The notes under the pieces were generated by a model. The model worked only from the letters and a program-made list of their open reading frames with translations. It did not search any database and was not told the DNA's origin. A DNA stretch of 64,000 nucleotides from NCBI GenBank assembly GCA_029204225.1, contig CM055104.1, forward strand, positions 42,653,502 through 42,717,501, written 5' to 3'. This DNA comes from Diphasiastrum complanatum (Eukaryota > Streptophyta > Lycopodiopsida > Lycopodiales > Lycopodiaceae). Positions 47,757 to 57,545 of the stretch are shown here, piece after piece. Made by a program: the position numbers and the translations under genes. The number at the start of each line of letters is the position of its first letter. Position 1 is the first letter of the stretch.

Positions 47757-47850
47757 ACGAAAGTTTTGCGAACACCTGACGGGAAGACACGAAGTACGAA
47801 AGTTTCGCAAACACCTGACGGGAAGACACAAACACGAAAGATTCGCAAAT
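47757..47850 (+). repeat. 39-bp tandem repeat, 2.4 copies
   Basis: ACGAAAGTTTTGCGAACACC then TGACGGGAAGACAC begins at 47757 and again at 47796, with a third partial unit (ACGAAAGATTCGCAAA) at 47834. It lies about 390 bases upstream of the histone-like frame, and GAACACGAAAG variants precede it. Confidence 0.88.
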
Positions 47851-48238
47851 GAGAATCTTTTGCGGTCCAGCACGAGAAAGTCAGACGATGGAAACATAAC
47901 CAACGACGCAACACGAAAAACATCGCGAAACCTTTTCTACCCTCATGCTCCAAAGGGTACCAGTAAGATCAAGCAAGTACCCAGAAGTACAAATATTTGA
48001 TCTGATGGCATGATGTCAGTAGATACACTCTAGGTTGTAGCTAATCCGCCACTCTTATAATTTTTTGATTAGTTGTAGATCTAGTTACTCTAATCTAAAA
48101 GGTTAAAAGAGTGACTATATACTTACTGGATAATATTTGATAGATACAGAGAGATGTATGAAGTAGGTTTTTTTTTTGTTTTCATCCACTTTTGTTTTGT
48201 TCAAACTTCTTTTTGTTAATTTTCTTCTTCTGAGAATA
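47851..48238. other. Upstream region of histone H3-like frame
   Basis: No gene is recognised. A TATATA-like run lies near 48115-48121, about 120 bases before the candidate ATG, and a long T-rich tract precedes the ATG. This could be promoter and leader sequence; no E2F-type or octamer histone-promoter motif was noticed. Confidence 0.35.
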
Positions 48239-48919
48239 ATGGCCAGGACCAAATCCACTGCCCATGCCGTCACCACTGTACAACCATCCCATTCCCGTGT
48301 TCCCCCTGGTACTGGCCGTAGGCATGGCAGGAAGTAGGTCTGGGTGAGGGAGATTAGAAAACTCCAGAGATCAACTGAATTGTTGATCCCTAGAGCTCCT
48401 TTCGGCCGATCTATTCGGAATGTCACTCTGTCACTTGGGCTAAATGTTCGTTTTGCCGTGACAGCCATGCAAGCCTTACAAGGTGCTGCAGAAGATTTTC
48501 TGTCCCAGTTTTTTGAGGATACTTGTCTTTTGGCAGTGCATGGTAAGCGTGTCACCATCATGCCAAATGATTTCGTCATTCTCAAAAGGCTTCGAGACAG
48601 ATATTCTGGTCTGCATGTTGATAATGTCAGCACCTCCAGAGACCTGTCTCTGGATAGAACCAACGTGCCTACTACCTCTAGGAGGAAGAGAAAGCAGTTT
48701 GTCCCCAAGAAGGCTGGATCTCGAAGGCCAGCTGCTTCCCTTCCTCCTAGACGTATCCCGACCAAGAGACCCCGTGTCTTCTTGGGCTCTGAGTGGGATG
48801 TTGGAGAATCTGACTCAGATCGAGAATCTTCACCTCTTCTTCCTCTTGTTAATCGTCTAGCTCCTCAGCAGGTTTCATCACCAAAAGTGTTGATTACCCA
48901 AGAGGAGCTAGACAAATAA
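48239..48919 (+). pseudogene. Divergent histone H3-like protein with C-terminal extension
   Basis: From ATG 48239 the frame starts MARTKSTAHAV, matching the invariant MARTK of H3, with Lys4 kept and Lys9 replaced by Ala. After a short Pro/Arg/Gly tail an in-frame TAG (48335-48337) interrupts. The histone fold follows at 48347-48604: REIRKLQRSTELLI, ALQGAAEDFLSQFFEDT, HGKRVTIMPNDF, KRLRDRY. The loop-1 spacing equals canonical H3, not the lengthened centromeric form. H3 normally ends here, but the frame continues about 104 codons with two basic clusters (SRRKRKQFVPKK; PPRRIPTKRPRVF, likely nuclear signals) and an acidic Ser stretch (WDVGESDSDRESS). Stop TAA at 48917. The histone-fold call is firm; the nonsense codon, if real, makes it a pseudogene unless translation starts elsewhere. 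The H3-specific tail is unprecedented to my knowledge. Confidence 0.8.
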
Positions 48920-49367
48920 TAGAGAAATCTGTAAATATTGTTGCCACTTCTGTTTCTGCTCTTGTACATAATCTTTTTGTGAGAATTCCATATGATTCAG
49001 CCCAGGTTTTTTTTTTTTGATTATGACCATTATAATCAATACGAGGCCTACCTAGCTAACAAAATTGATCTTCTCGGCAACCTTTGATTTTTTTCTTCCA
49101 AATACCCGTAGAAGCTTTAGATTAGGTCCCAAATTTTGTGCCGAGCTAAAAGATAAGACCTCAGAAATTTCAGATGCAACAGTAGAGGCCGAAGTTTCTT
49201 TTTTGCTAAACAGTATTAGTTTCGATTCCCATGGTACAATGTTTGTAGTTAGTCCATTTTTCATGGGAGCGGTAAAGGCGAAAGAAGCCAATTTTGAGAA
49301 GGCTGTCTATTTTATCGAGTGCAGTCCTATGGCAAAATTCTATTTGATTCCATATGAAAATAATTAA
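48920..49367 (+). pseudogene. Frameshifted continuation of the H3-like reading frame
   Basis: Directly past the stop at 48917 another frame reads IEKSVNIVATSVSALVHNL and FVRIPYDSAQ. A T-run (slippage site) near 49007-49018 switches to FDYDHYNQYEAYLANKIDLL, and another shift leads to an open frame 49084-49364 with FDFFLPNTRRSFRLGPKFCA and FEKAVYFIECSPMAKFYLIP, ending TAA. Each segment is protein-like and they abut, so they are probably one former coding region broken by three indels, making the H3-like protein over 350 residues long. No domain is recognised in this part. Alternatively it is a separate gene just downstream. Confidence 0.45.
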
Positions 49368-49486
49368 GGATTGCTCTTTAGTTTTTTGTTACTTTAATCT
49401 GGATTGTTGCATGTTTCATTGCTTTAATAAGAACAAATTTTTTCATAAATATGAATTTATCGATATTTGTATTTTGGTTCTTGCAG

Positions 49487-50330
49487 TCGGCATTGGAGCC
49501 TGAACATTCTTTTTGTAAAGATAAATAAGGAGGGAGTATCAAATTTTCTATGTGTAAAATTAAACTCAGCCGCAAATACACATAGAGAATTTGATTCTCT
49601 ACTTCATGATGTCGTTCGGGAAATACCTTCAATTGGAGAGATAACCATTAAATCTCTCAAGGTATATTCAATCTATCTATAATATGCATGTATTCTTTTT
49701 TTTACTTCAAATGTATCGTCATAGCATAAATAAAATTTCTATCATTATATTACTAATTTTCGTTCTATATATGCAGTGTGTACAACAACAAGACGTAGTT
49801 GTGCATGGTTCGTCCTATACAATACGAAGCTATTTTTTGAATGGTATAATTTACAAATGGATGTAGATATTGAAAAGGTAATATTCTATTCAATTGTAGT
49901 TCATTTCATTCTGATTCATATTTTAATACTACCATTGTTTGTAATTTGCCGATTCTCGTGTTTTGTGATGACAGTTCACTCTTGAGCTGTATACTCCTGA
50001 TGATGTATATAGATTTCGGCAAGAGTTGATCAGAACCTATGCCCAGTACAATGTAAGCGTTGCACCTACAATCGAGGGCCCTCAAAAGGAAGCTGTTCCT
50101 GCCTTAACAACCTTTTAGGTTGTTTAGGATGCAGATCTTATTTTATATATGATCAAAAAGAAATAAAAGTCCTTCTTTATACAGAGGAAGACAATTTTGT
50201 AGCAGATATTCCTCTTGCCTTAAAAGGCATTGAGGCCCTTCCCAAAAAAGAGGAGGGTGAGATTATAGGAGCTATTGCCTTACCAGTTCCTAATACTGAT
50301 ATAGAAAATATAGAAAAATTGATTGAATAG
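49487..50330 (+). pseudogene. Intron-containing orphan gene, plus strand
   Basis: Three exon-like blocks have canonical borders. 49487-49661 (preceded by TTCTTGCAG, followed by GTATAT) codes RHWSLNILFVKINKEGVSNF and IPSIGEITIKSLK. 49777-49877 (TATATGCAG / GTAATA) codes RRSCAWFVLYNTKLFFEW and DVDIEK. 49975 onward (GATGACAG) codes FTLELYTPDDVYRFRQELIR, joined in phase with exon 2, and stops at 50118. A shifted frame then runs to TAG 50330 (EIKVLLYTEEDNFVADIPLA). Exons 1 and 2 are out of phase by one base, so at least two indels have damaged it. Introns of 115 and 97 bases are plant-sized. The product is not recognised. It may continue the H3-like frame upstream. Confidence 0.5.
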
Positions 50331-50402
50331 AGATCTATTTGTAAATATTAAAAAAAAAGATACAATCATTTTACTTGTAAACAACCCATTTATGGGTTTT
50401 TT

Positions 50403-50408
50403 TTTATT
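50403..50408 (-). terminator. Candidate poly(A) signal, minus-strand gene
   Basis: AATAAA on the minus strand, about 60 bases past the stop at 50469. It also places the 3' end of the minus-strand gene about 70 bases from the last plus-strand stop. Confidence 0.4.
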
Positions 50409-50468
50409 GATATCACAATAGATTCTTACAATCAGCTTGTGTCCATAGTCTACTGGAATGCAATTTTT

Positions 50469-50878
50469 CTATAATGATAAAAAGACATGATGATTGGCAT
50501 GTATTTGGTGATAGTGAATCTCAATGTTCTTCCATAAGTTGGATTGTTTCGCCAAAATTTCTGCATTTGATCTCAAGCTCATGTCTTTTACGTACCTGCA
50601 TAAAACTAATACAAAGTTAGTTAGAATTAGTACAAAGTTTGTATTAGAAAGGTTTGATTGAAACTATTCATAAAAGATTGAGTGTTTATAGTTACTTACA
50701 AGTTTACCATTGAAAATGGATCTGAATTCTGAAAGTACATCATCTTGTAGGAGCAATAGTTCCGCCAGATATAGTTTAGACTCCAATTTTCTTCCACCTC
50801 AACACATGTCAAAACGACATCAGTGTATATAATTTGAATATTTTTCGTTTTGAATGTCCACTTACTTCCAAGTCTTGA
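50469..50878 (-). pseudogene. Spliced orphan frame, minus strand (3' part)
   Basis: An open frame from 50878 down to 50700 codes KWTFKTKNIQIIYTDVVLTC and NYIWRNYCSYKMMYFQ, ending at a donor ACTT|GTAAGT. A 104-base intron (50596-50699) ends TTTATGCAG. The next exon, 50595-50469, joins in phase and codes YVKDMSLRSNAEILAKQSNL then WKNIEIHYHQIHANHH before TAG. Phase agreement across the intron is good evidence of a real former exon pair. Upstream, 50880-51060 holds another broken coding-like frame with CLPCASVIKLKNKC. I recognise no family. It may be the 3' end of the gene that starts at 51884. Confidence 0.5.
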
Positions 50879-51225
50879 TCAAGTGGCACCCATTTACCTT
50901 TATTTTTTTTTCATCTTTGATAATGGAATCATAAGCTCAACATTTGTTTTTCAATTTGATAACGGAAGCACATGGAAGACATTTTAATTCTGCATTCTAC
51001 TTTTCCATCTGATCTTTTGTCCTAGCCTTCATCCATAAGTTCAGATAATAAACTATCTGATAAATTTTTGCATACAAACGTCGTTGGGGTTTTGTGTACA
51101 TTGACACTTGAAAAGAAATCCACAAATATATTCAAGGAAATAAACCAACTCAATCTGACTGTTTTTGATCCCGTGCTCATTTTTAGTGAATTTTTTACAT
51201 CATTATATATCTTGCAACGAAATGA

Positions 51226-51884
51226 TTATGAAACTGTAGCATCTGGTGCAATCCATTCATCACTTTCAAAACTAGGTAATGGGATTGGTACTATTTGTCC
51301 AAAATTTTCTTTTGTATCAGGAATGTACATTGATTCATAAAAAAAGATCCCACTATCATCTAGATCTTTTGCAGTTCTACCTCGATATTGCAGCTGTCTA
51401 ATATCAGTGTGAATAACATCTAACACACCTGCTAAAGATCCACTCGGTTCCCATTCATTTATGTTGGATGGATATAAATCTGCAAGAGAAAAATGATCAG
51501 ATTGGCAAGTTTACTATTAGATATTTATGAATGACAAAAATCAAAGTATCAGAAATATCAATACTCACAGTTGTTTTTTTTGTGGTCTTGACGGTTGAAT
51601 CCTTGCACATTTATCTCAGAATGCATATATACATGTTGGACTAGAATTTCAGAAATAGATTTTCCTCCTGATGATGTTCTGAAATCCAAAATTCTGGCCT
51701 TCCAATAAGATCAAAATGATAGTTTTGACCTTTTCCTTTTTTGAAATGCTCCTCTTGATGATGGATGCATCAAAACCCAAGAGTTTTTTGAATATTTTCT
51801 TGGCACCCATAATCCATTATCATCTGTCTCGTTGAATAGAAGCACAGAGTCGATTGAGGAGCACGGCTTCCTTGATGGCGCCAT
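51226..51884 (-). pseudogene. Two-exon orphan gene, minus strand
   Basis: ATG 51882-51884 opens MAPSRKPCSSIDSVLLFNET and runs to a donor AACAACT|GTGAGT (last exon base 51569). A single in-frame TGA at 51711-51713 breaks it, readable as a former CGA. The intron (51480-51568, 89 bases) ends TTTTCTCTTGCAG. Exon 2 (51479-51226) joins in phase (codon TAT across the junction) and codes YPSNINEWEPSGSLAGVLDV, RQLQYRGRTAKDLDDSG and FGQIVPIPLPSFESDEW before TAA. The total is 189 residues. WKARILDFRTSSGG followed by ILVQHVYMHSE faintly recalls a BAH-type domain, but this is not established. One nonsense change and intact splice sites suggest a recent loss. Confidence 0.55.
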
Positions 51885-51971
51885 TCGTAATTTGCATGCA
51901 AAATTCTGAAACAATGAACTATGAATCTGAAAATTTGCATAGACAAAAAGCCATGAATCTCAGAAAAAGTG

Positions 51972-52007
51972 TTGGCGAAAATTTGAAACACTAATCTATT
52001 TGGCGCC
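51972..52007 (-). promoter_or_regulatory. Two E2F-like sites upstream of orphan gene
   Basis: TTGGCGAAAA (reverse complement TTTTCGCCAA) at 51972-51981 and TTTGGCGCC at 51999-52007 match the E2F consensus TTTSSCGC-type core. They lie 88 to 123 bases upstream of the ATG at 51884. If functional they would link the gene to S phase, as for replication-dependent chromatin genes. Confidence 0.4.
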
Positions 52008-52481
52008 ACAAATTAACTCTGGTTAACCCTGTTAACCATGGTTTGACAATGCATATACATTAATGGTACATCGATTTTCTCATCTCAACCATCTGTCATA
52101 TTTATTTTCAATATTTTTGGGTCTCTTCGGACAGTGATGAGCTAGAAGGGCAGGCCTCATCAACCAATAGCATTTTCACATGCTGCCCGACGAAACAACA
52201 ATATATTTAAGAAGTTTTTATTTTATTTATATTTGAAAAATTCTACGTTACATAGAATCTTGAAGCTAAGGTTTCAATTGGTCCACATGGCAACGAAAAT
52301 AAGAAAAAAAATAAAAAAACATCTTTTTGATAGGCCCTCGTAGGGCTCTAAGTTTCTCTAATGTCAGCTGACAGTGTCCAGCGATCGCATCTGAACTCCA
52401 TCCAAATTAGAAACTATTCGCGATTGTTTCGCTTTCACGACTGTGTTTCGCTTTCACAATTTCTTTTCTTCATCACATCAT
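52008..52481. other. No gene recognised
   Basis: Contains GGTTAACCCTGTTAACC near 52021 and a GCCCTCGTAGGGC hairpin near 52334. No coding or mobile-element domain was seen. Confidence 0.4.
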
Positions 52482-53323
52482 ATATAAAGTGTTGTCCATG
52501 AAGGACCTTTCATCATCTTTATTAGGCACTTTTACATCTTGCTCCATGAGAGTCTCTACATACTTGCAATCTTGCATCTTAGACTTAAATAGCAAACTTT
52601 GAGCATAGTTTTTTTAACAAATGAAGATAAAATCAGGTCCTCTAATGACTTCTATGCCCAAAATATAATGAAGATCACCTAGATCTACCATCTTGAACTC
52701 TAATGAAAGATCTATATTGACTTTCTTGATTTCAACAATACTATCACCATTAAAGATGATGTCATCAACATAGATTAGCAAGAGTAAAATACCATGGTCA
52801 TCAAACTTAAGATATAAGCTAGGATCATATTCACTTTGAGAGAAACCAAGTGAAATAAGATAATCATGTAGTCCTAAATTCCAAGACCTAGAGGTTTGCT
52901 TCAAGCCATAGATGCTCCTTTGTAGATGACAAACCTTGTCATCCAACCCGAGCTTGATGAATCATTGGGGATGCTCCATGAAGATGTATTCTTTCAAGAA
53001 TCCACTAATAAATCCATTTGACACATCCACTTGACAAATCATCCATCCAAAATGAGAGGCAAGAGCAGGAATTAACCTTATTGTGACCATCTTGGCCACA
53101 ATGGTCTCCACAAAATCTATACCCTCCACTTAGGCATATCCCTTGGTAAGTAGCCTTGATTTGTGTTTGATTATGTTTCCATTTGAATTGAGTTTGGACA
53201 TCCTATCACATTCTTAGGTCTATCAACAAGGATCCAAGCGCCATTATCCATCAAAGCATTATACTCATCTAGCATAGCTTGGTGCCATTATTCTGAACTC
53301 AAAGTGTCTTTTACTTTTGAAGG
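52482..53323 (-). pseudogene. Ty1/copia reverse transcriptase relic (element B)
   Basis: Reading down: WHQAMLDEYNALMDNGAWIL and RPKNVIGC begin RT. Frameshifted pieces SNGNIIKHKSRLLTKGYA, VEGIDFVETIVAKMVTIRL and GWMICQVDVSNGFISGFLKE follow. From 52946 the frame is open: VCHLQRSIYGLKQTSRSWN, then LLLIYVDDIIFNGD with the catalytic Tyr-Val-Asp-Asp intact, and FKMVDLGDLHYILGIEV. Past a stop at about 52612 it continues SKMQDCKYVETLMEQDV to DNTLYM near 52485, where it is cut off; RNase H and the 3' LTR are absent. RT copies element RNA into DNA. Despite an intact active site, at least four disruptions make it dead. Confidence 0.88.
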
Positions 53324-54010
53324 TTAATCAAAACTTGACATATGAGCAAAATAATTCGATGGATTAACCTCGGCTTGCTTCCCCTTGCTTTGATATGTGA
53401 TTCTTACCCTTGATGATCTTCTAGGTATGGTAGGTTGACTTGGTTCAAGCTCTTCCTCAAAATCAAGATCATCTTGATTCTCGACCACTATCCTCTTGAG
53501 ATTGTTGAGATACCACAAACTTATCCAAGGATGGAAGATATACCTTGTATCATTACTTGCACTGATCATGATCCCCTTTGTTGATGATGGATCTTCCTTT
53601 GTCCTTGCAAATACTTTCAAGTGCTTGAGGTTAGATTTTCCTCCCTACAAAACTTCATAAGGAGTTTTACCATTAATAGATTTACCAGAAAGTCTATTGA
53701 TCAAATAATTGGCACAAGTGAGTGACTCACCCCAAAATGACTTTGGAAAGCATGCATCTAATCTCAAGGCTTTAGAACATTCACATAATATTCTATTTCT
53801 TCTCTCGGCCACCCCATTTTGTTGAGGGGTGCTGGGACAAGATAGCTCCTTCTTGATTCCCTCTTCCTCACAAAGATCTTTGAACTTATTGAAGATATAC
53901 TCTCTTCCATTATCACTTCTAAAGATCTTTATGCCTTGATTATGATGCTTCTCAACAAAACTTTTGAACTTGACAAAGGTATCAAATACTTGAGCCTTGG
54001 AAGAAAGCAA
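53324..54010 (-). pseudogene. Ty1/copia integrase and linker relic (element B)
   Basis: Integrase from 54010 to 53645 is open for 121 codons: FVKFKSFVEKHHNQGIKIFR, SDNGREYIFNKF (second Asp; Arg replaces one Gly), STPQQNGVAERRNRILCECS (Glu present), FPKSFWGESLTCANYLINRL and GKTPYEVL. The first Asp lies just upstream in damaged sequence near 54030. After a short gap the linker 53620-53324 gives KVFARTKEDPSS and RRSSRVRITYQSKGKQ, leading into RT. The usual middle section of the integrase C-terminus ('F-G-C', 'F-x-G-Y') is deleted between 53645 and 53620. Confidence 0.87.
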
Positions 54011-54186
54011 GAAAACCCAACAATATCATGAAAAGTCATCTATGAATGTTACAAACATTAACTTAGTGCTAACAAAGTGAATTTTCCTCCTTTTCTAAGG
54101 ACCTTGGAAGGCCTAAAGCAAGCTCCTCCTTGCACACAACCTCCATGGAACTTGGATTGATGTGTCCAAGTCTTTTATGCCAAAGG

Positions 54187-54950
54187 TCAAAATTTGACAA
54201 TTTTGTCTCCCTCAACTAGCATCACAACATTGGTGTCAACAAAAGCATCTAACTTGTAAAGCTTTCCAATTCCAGTGACATTAGCAATAACCTTGCCTTT
54301 CTCCTTTAGATAACAATCATTAGAAGTGAATTCCACACAAAAACCGTTATCAACCATTTGCCCCATTTTCCCAACACTAAGTAGATTCTTAGTGATGCTA
54401 GGATTGTACAAGGCTCCATCAACATTGACCCTTTATGAGGATCCTAAGCTCAAGGGGATAGAACCTACTCCTTATATCTTACAACAATCATCATTTGCTA
54501 TAAACATATACTTGCTAGGCCCTTCATAAGACAAAAGAGTTGAAAAGTATTCCCTCTTGCTTGTCATGTGGGGACTTGCGCCACTATCTATCCACCATGG
54601 ATCTTCCCCTTTGAAGCTTGATGAAGAGAAGCTTGACATCATTAGTGAGTCCTCATGTGGATTCTCTTCCTCCTCTTGGCCGATGTTTGCCTCTCCTTGT
54701 GCTTTCTTCTTCTTGAAACATTCAGAGGCATTGTTCCCCATCTTGCTACAATAGTAGCATTTAATCTTGGACTTGTCATTCTTGGTCTTGCTTGGAGTTG
54801 AAGTTGAAGATTCATCTTGATCCTCAATCTTTGCTAGATTCTTCTTGAATGTAGCTTCTTTGCTCTTGGCTTTGCCCTTGATCTTGATGAAGAGTGCTTG
54901 ATCATCTCCATCATGGATAGAAAGCCTATCCATCCTTGCATTGAGTTGTC
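54187..54950 (-). pseudogene. Ty1/copia gag end and protease relic (element B)
   Basis: The frame 54933-54472 starts in Gag and contains the zinc knuckle CYYCSKMGNNASECFKKKK, an Asn replacing the usual His (CX2CX4-N-X4C). The protease start is DPWWIDSGASPHMT with the catalytic D-S-G-A intact. After a frame break, 54411-54187 gives NPSITKNLLSVGKMGQMVDN and GIGKLYKLDAF, the protease end and start of the GAG-pre-integrase domain. The N-terminal half of gag is missing above 54950, where similarity stops. The element lies in the same orientation as the copia at 56-59 kb but is a different lineage. Confidence 0.87.
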
Positions 54951-56336
54951 TCCTTAAAATCTATCATCCTAAAGGATAAGGGTCGAAACCCACAGTCCTT
55001 TTTCGATGATCGACAAAATTTAAAGAAAAAGAAAAGTGATTTGATGGTCGGAGTTCAGTTTTGTACTATGAAGTTGGAATTTGTGACCATTTTTGAGACC
55101 TTCGCATAGTACGGATTTGCTCAAAAGTTACATGAGTAATTCCATAAATTGCTTTCTGGAAAATTAGATTGGCGGGTGGATGGTTCTCCTGGAGGAAGAA
55201 CCTATGCTATGGGACACATGCAACTCCAAAGGGAAGATCTAAAACTAACTAGATCCGGTTGATCTTAGTGCACGGTCGTAAATAAAAAATGAAGCCAAAT
55301 ACTATTGGTCATAGAGGGTGTTTTTTTTTTCAAAAATTTGAGGTATTGGTCATGACCCCTTATAAATATCTCAATTTCTTTATTTTAAGAATATATGAGT
55401 GAATTTTGCATCATCAATTATCCCGATTTCATTAGATTCCTTGAATGATAATTGTTATTACTAGATGACCTTAGATGATGTCACATGAATGGATAATATG
55501 ATTGTTTTCTAGTAAGTGGTTTTCCTTCTCTAATCCATAAATTCTTTTCTAATCCATAAATCTGTATTTGGTTACATTAATGCAACACATTATCTTCTTT
55601 GAAACTTCTCCTAGATTATATCTAGACTGATATGCACTTTTTGGAAACTCATGTGGTTTTCTATTAAAAGGAAGAGAAGTAGGAAGGATAGAAAATTATC
55701 TAGGAGAAACATCTATTGCATAGATTCCAGGAGGAATCCGTAATATAAATAGATTTGGGACCTATTTTCAGAATCAAGATTAATAGGATGTTTTGATATT
55801 ATAAGAGTCTTCTAAGGATTGTAATACATATCTAGTTAAAAGATGTGAGGGAAGAAAAATTAGAAAACACTCTTAGAAAAGTTGTTGATTACAAGTCCAA
55901 ATGATTTATATGAGAACTAGAGAGCTCTATTTCAAGAAAATGGTTTGTTAAAACTAGTTCCTTGCGAGTTGAGATCAACTTGATCTTATTGTGAACTAGG
56001 ATTTGTGAGTTGATGGATTGCATTTTGATGACGAGGTAAATTCTATAACATACAATTGTTATTTCGGCCGACATACATCTTAATAACCATCTCTTACATA
56101 CCAATACACTATCTCTAAAGAGCTTTCGGTTAAACATATTAAACATAAAGATGGATTGCTTGAAGGATATATGAATGTAGGGATAATAACTTACTTTAGT
56201 TATTCCTACTATCAACTTTTATAAAAACCAACATGTGCTTGTATTGTAATTGTTGTCTTTGCAAAAGTAAAAATACAATGCATTGTGCTATGTTAGGTTG
56301 ACATTGTAGACTGCATTCTCAGACCAACTTCTGTTT
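54951..56336. other. No gene recognised, between two copia relics
   Basis: AT-rich sequence with no clear LTR signature or coding motif. The 108-codon minus-strand frame at 55889-56215 has no recognised family. Confidence 0.45.
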
Positions 56337-57545
56337 TTAGTCTCTGTGGATTTGTATACCAAGGTAGAAATGAGCTTCGCCCAGATCGGTCATGTCAAAT
56401 TTGGAAGATAGCATTGTCTTGGCCTCTTTTATCAGATCGGTACTGTTGCTGAAAAGAAATGTATCATCCATGTATAAAGTGATAATGATAAAAGATTGTT
56501 GCACTGCTTTGAAGTAAACATTTGAATCTGAAGAGCTAGGTGTGTAGCCGTGATTAATAAGGAAAGTATTGATCCTTTGAAACCATGCTCGAGTAGATTG
56601 CTTCAAGCCATAAAGTGCCTTATGGAGTTTACACACATGATTGTGTTTACCCTCGATACTATAACCTTCGGGTTGCACCATGTAAATGTCTTCTTCGATA
56701 ACTCCATTGAGATATGCTGTCTATACATCCATTTGATGTATTTTCAAATTTGCTGCAACGACAAATGATAGCAAAAGTCAAATAAAAGAATGCTTGACTA
56801 CTGGACTGAAGGTCTCAGTATAATCGACGTTGTATACCTAAGAAAATCCTCTGGTAACAAGTCGTGCCTTTCTCCTATTGATGCTTCCATCTGCATTGTA
56901 CTTGACTTTGAGAATCCATTTGCGATCAAATACGTTTTTGCTAGTAGTTAATTCAACAATTGTCCATGTCTGGTTCTTGATAAGAGATGAATACTCTTTA
57001 TCCATAGCTTCTTTCCAGAGATCTGAATCAGGCTGACTGAGTGCCTCTTGGACAGACATCGGTTCCTGAACAAGGTAAGCTGCAGACTCGTCGATATACC
57101 GGTTAGGTGGTTTGCTTGCTCTTGAAGATCTTCTGGGTAATAGAGGAAGTTGATCATTTTCATCATACTGTAGTTGCTGAGCTGCAACATCATCATCTTC
57201 TGATTCACCGTTGATATGTTATTTGTCGAAAGTAGATGAGCTTGGACCATCAATGAGAATAGTCAACTGAGGAACTGGGAAGTTCAATATGTCAGGAGAA
57301 TATGATAGGTCAACTACATGGGGACTGCCTTTTCTTTTGAGGTGTTGAAACTGATCTTTGATGAAGATGACATCCCGACTAGTGAATATCTTTGACTCGA
57401 TGGAAATGAACAACTTGCAGGTTTGATCTGAAGTAGAGTAGTTGATGCAAATACATTTGATACTACTAAGAGTCTTGATTTTGTATGAAAATTGCTTTTC
57501 AACTATAGCTTTGAGCTTTAGGAAATAGTCAAACACCATAGACTT
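56337..57545 (-). pseudogene. Ty1/copia integrase end, linker and RT (element C)
   Basis: From 57539, FDYFLKLKAIVEKQFSYKIK (integrase before the second Asp) runs in frame into INYSTSDQTCKLF and FTSRDVIFIKDQFQHLKRKG (integrase end), so the catalytic 'D-N-G-G-E' and Glu segments are removed by an in-frame deletion. The RT follows: LSQPDSDLWKEAMDKEYSSL, then NVFDRKWILKVKYNADGS and RRKARLVTRGF to 56838. A frame break precedes 56681-56337: HKALYGLKQSTRAWFQR, ITLYMDDTFLF (Met in the YMDD box) and FDMTDLGEAHFYLGIQIHRD. RNase H is absent below 56337. Confidence 0.88.

Noticed and set aside
48239-48604. Centromeric histone CENH3
   Set aside because: Loop 1 has canonical H3 length rather than the longer CENH3 loop, and the N-tail begins like H3; a divergent H3-like call is safer.
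52330-52350. Helitron 3' end (hairpin GCCCTCGTAGGGC before CTAAG)
   Set aside because: The sequence after the hairpin is not the CTRRT terminus, and no 5' TC end or Rep/helicase motif was found.
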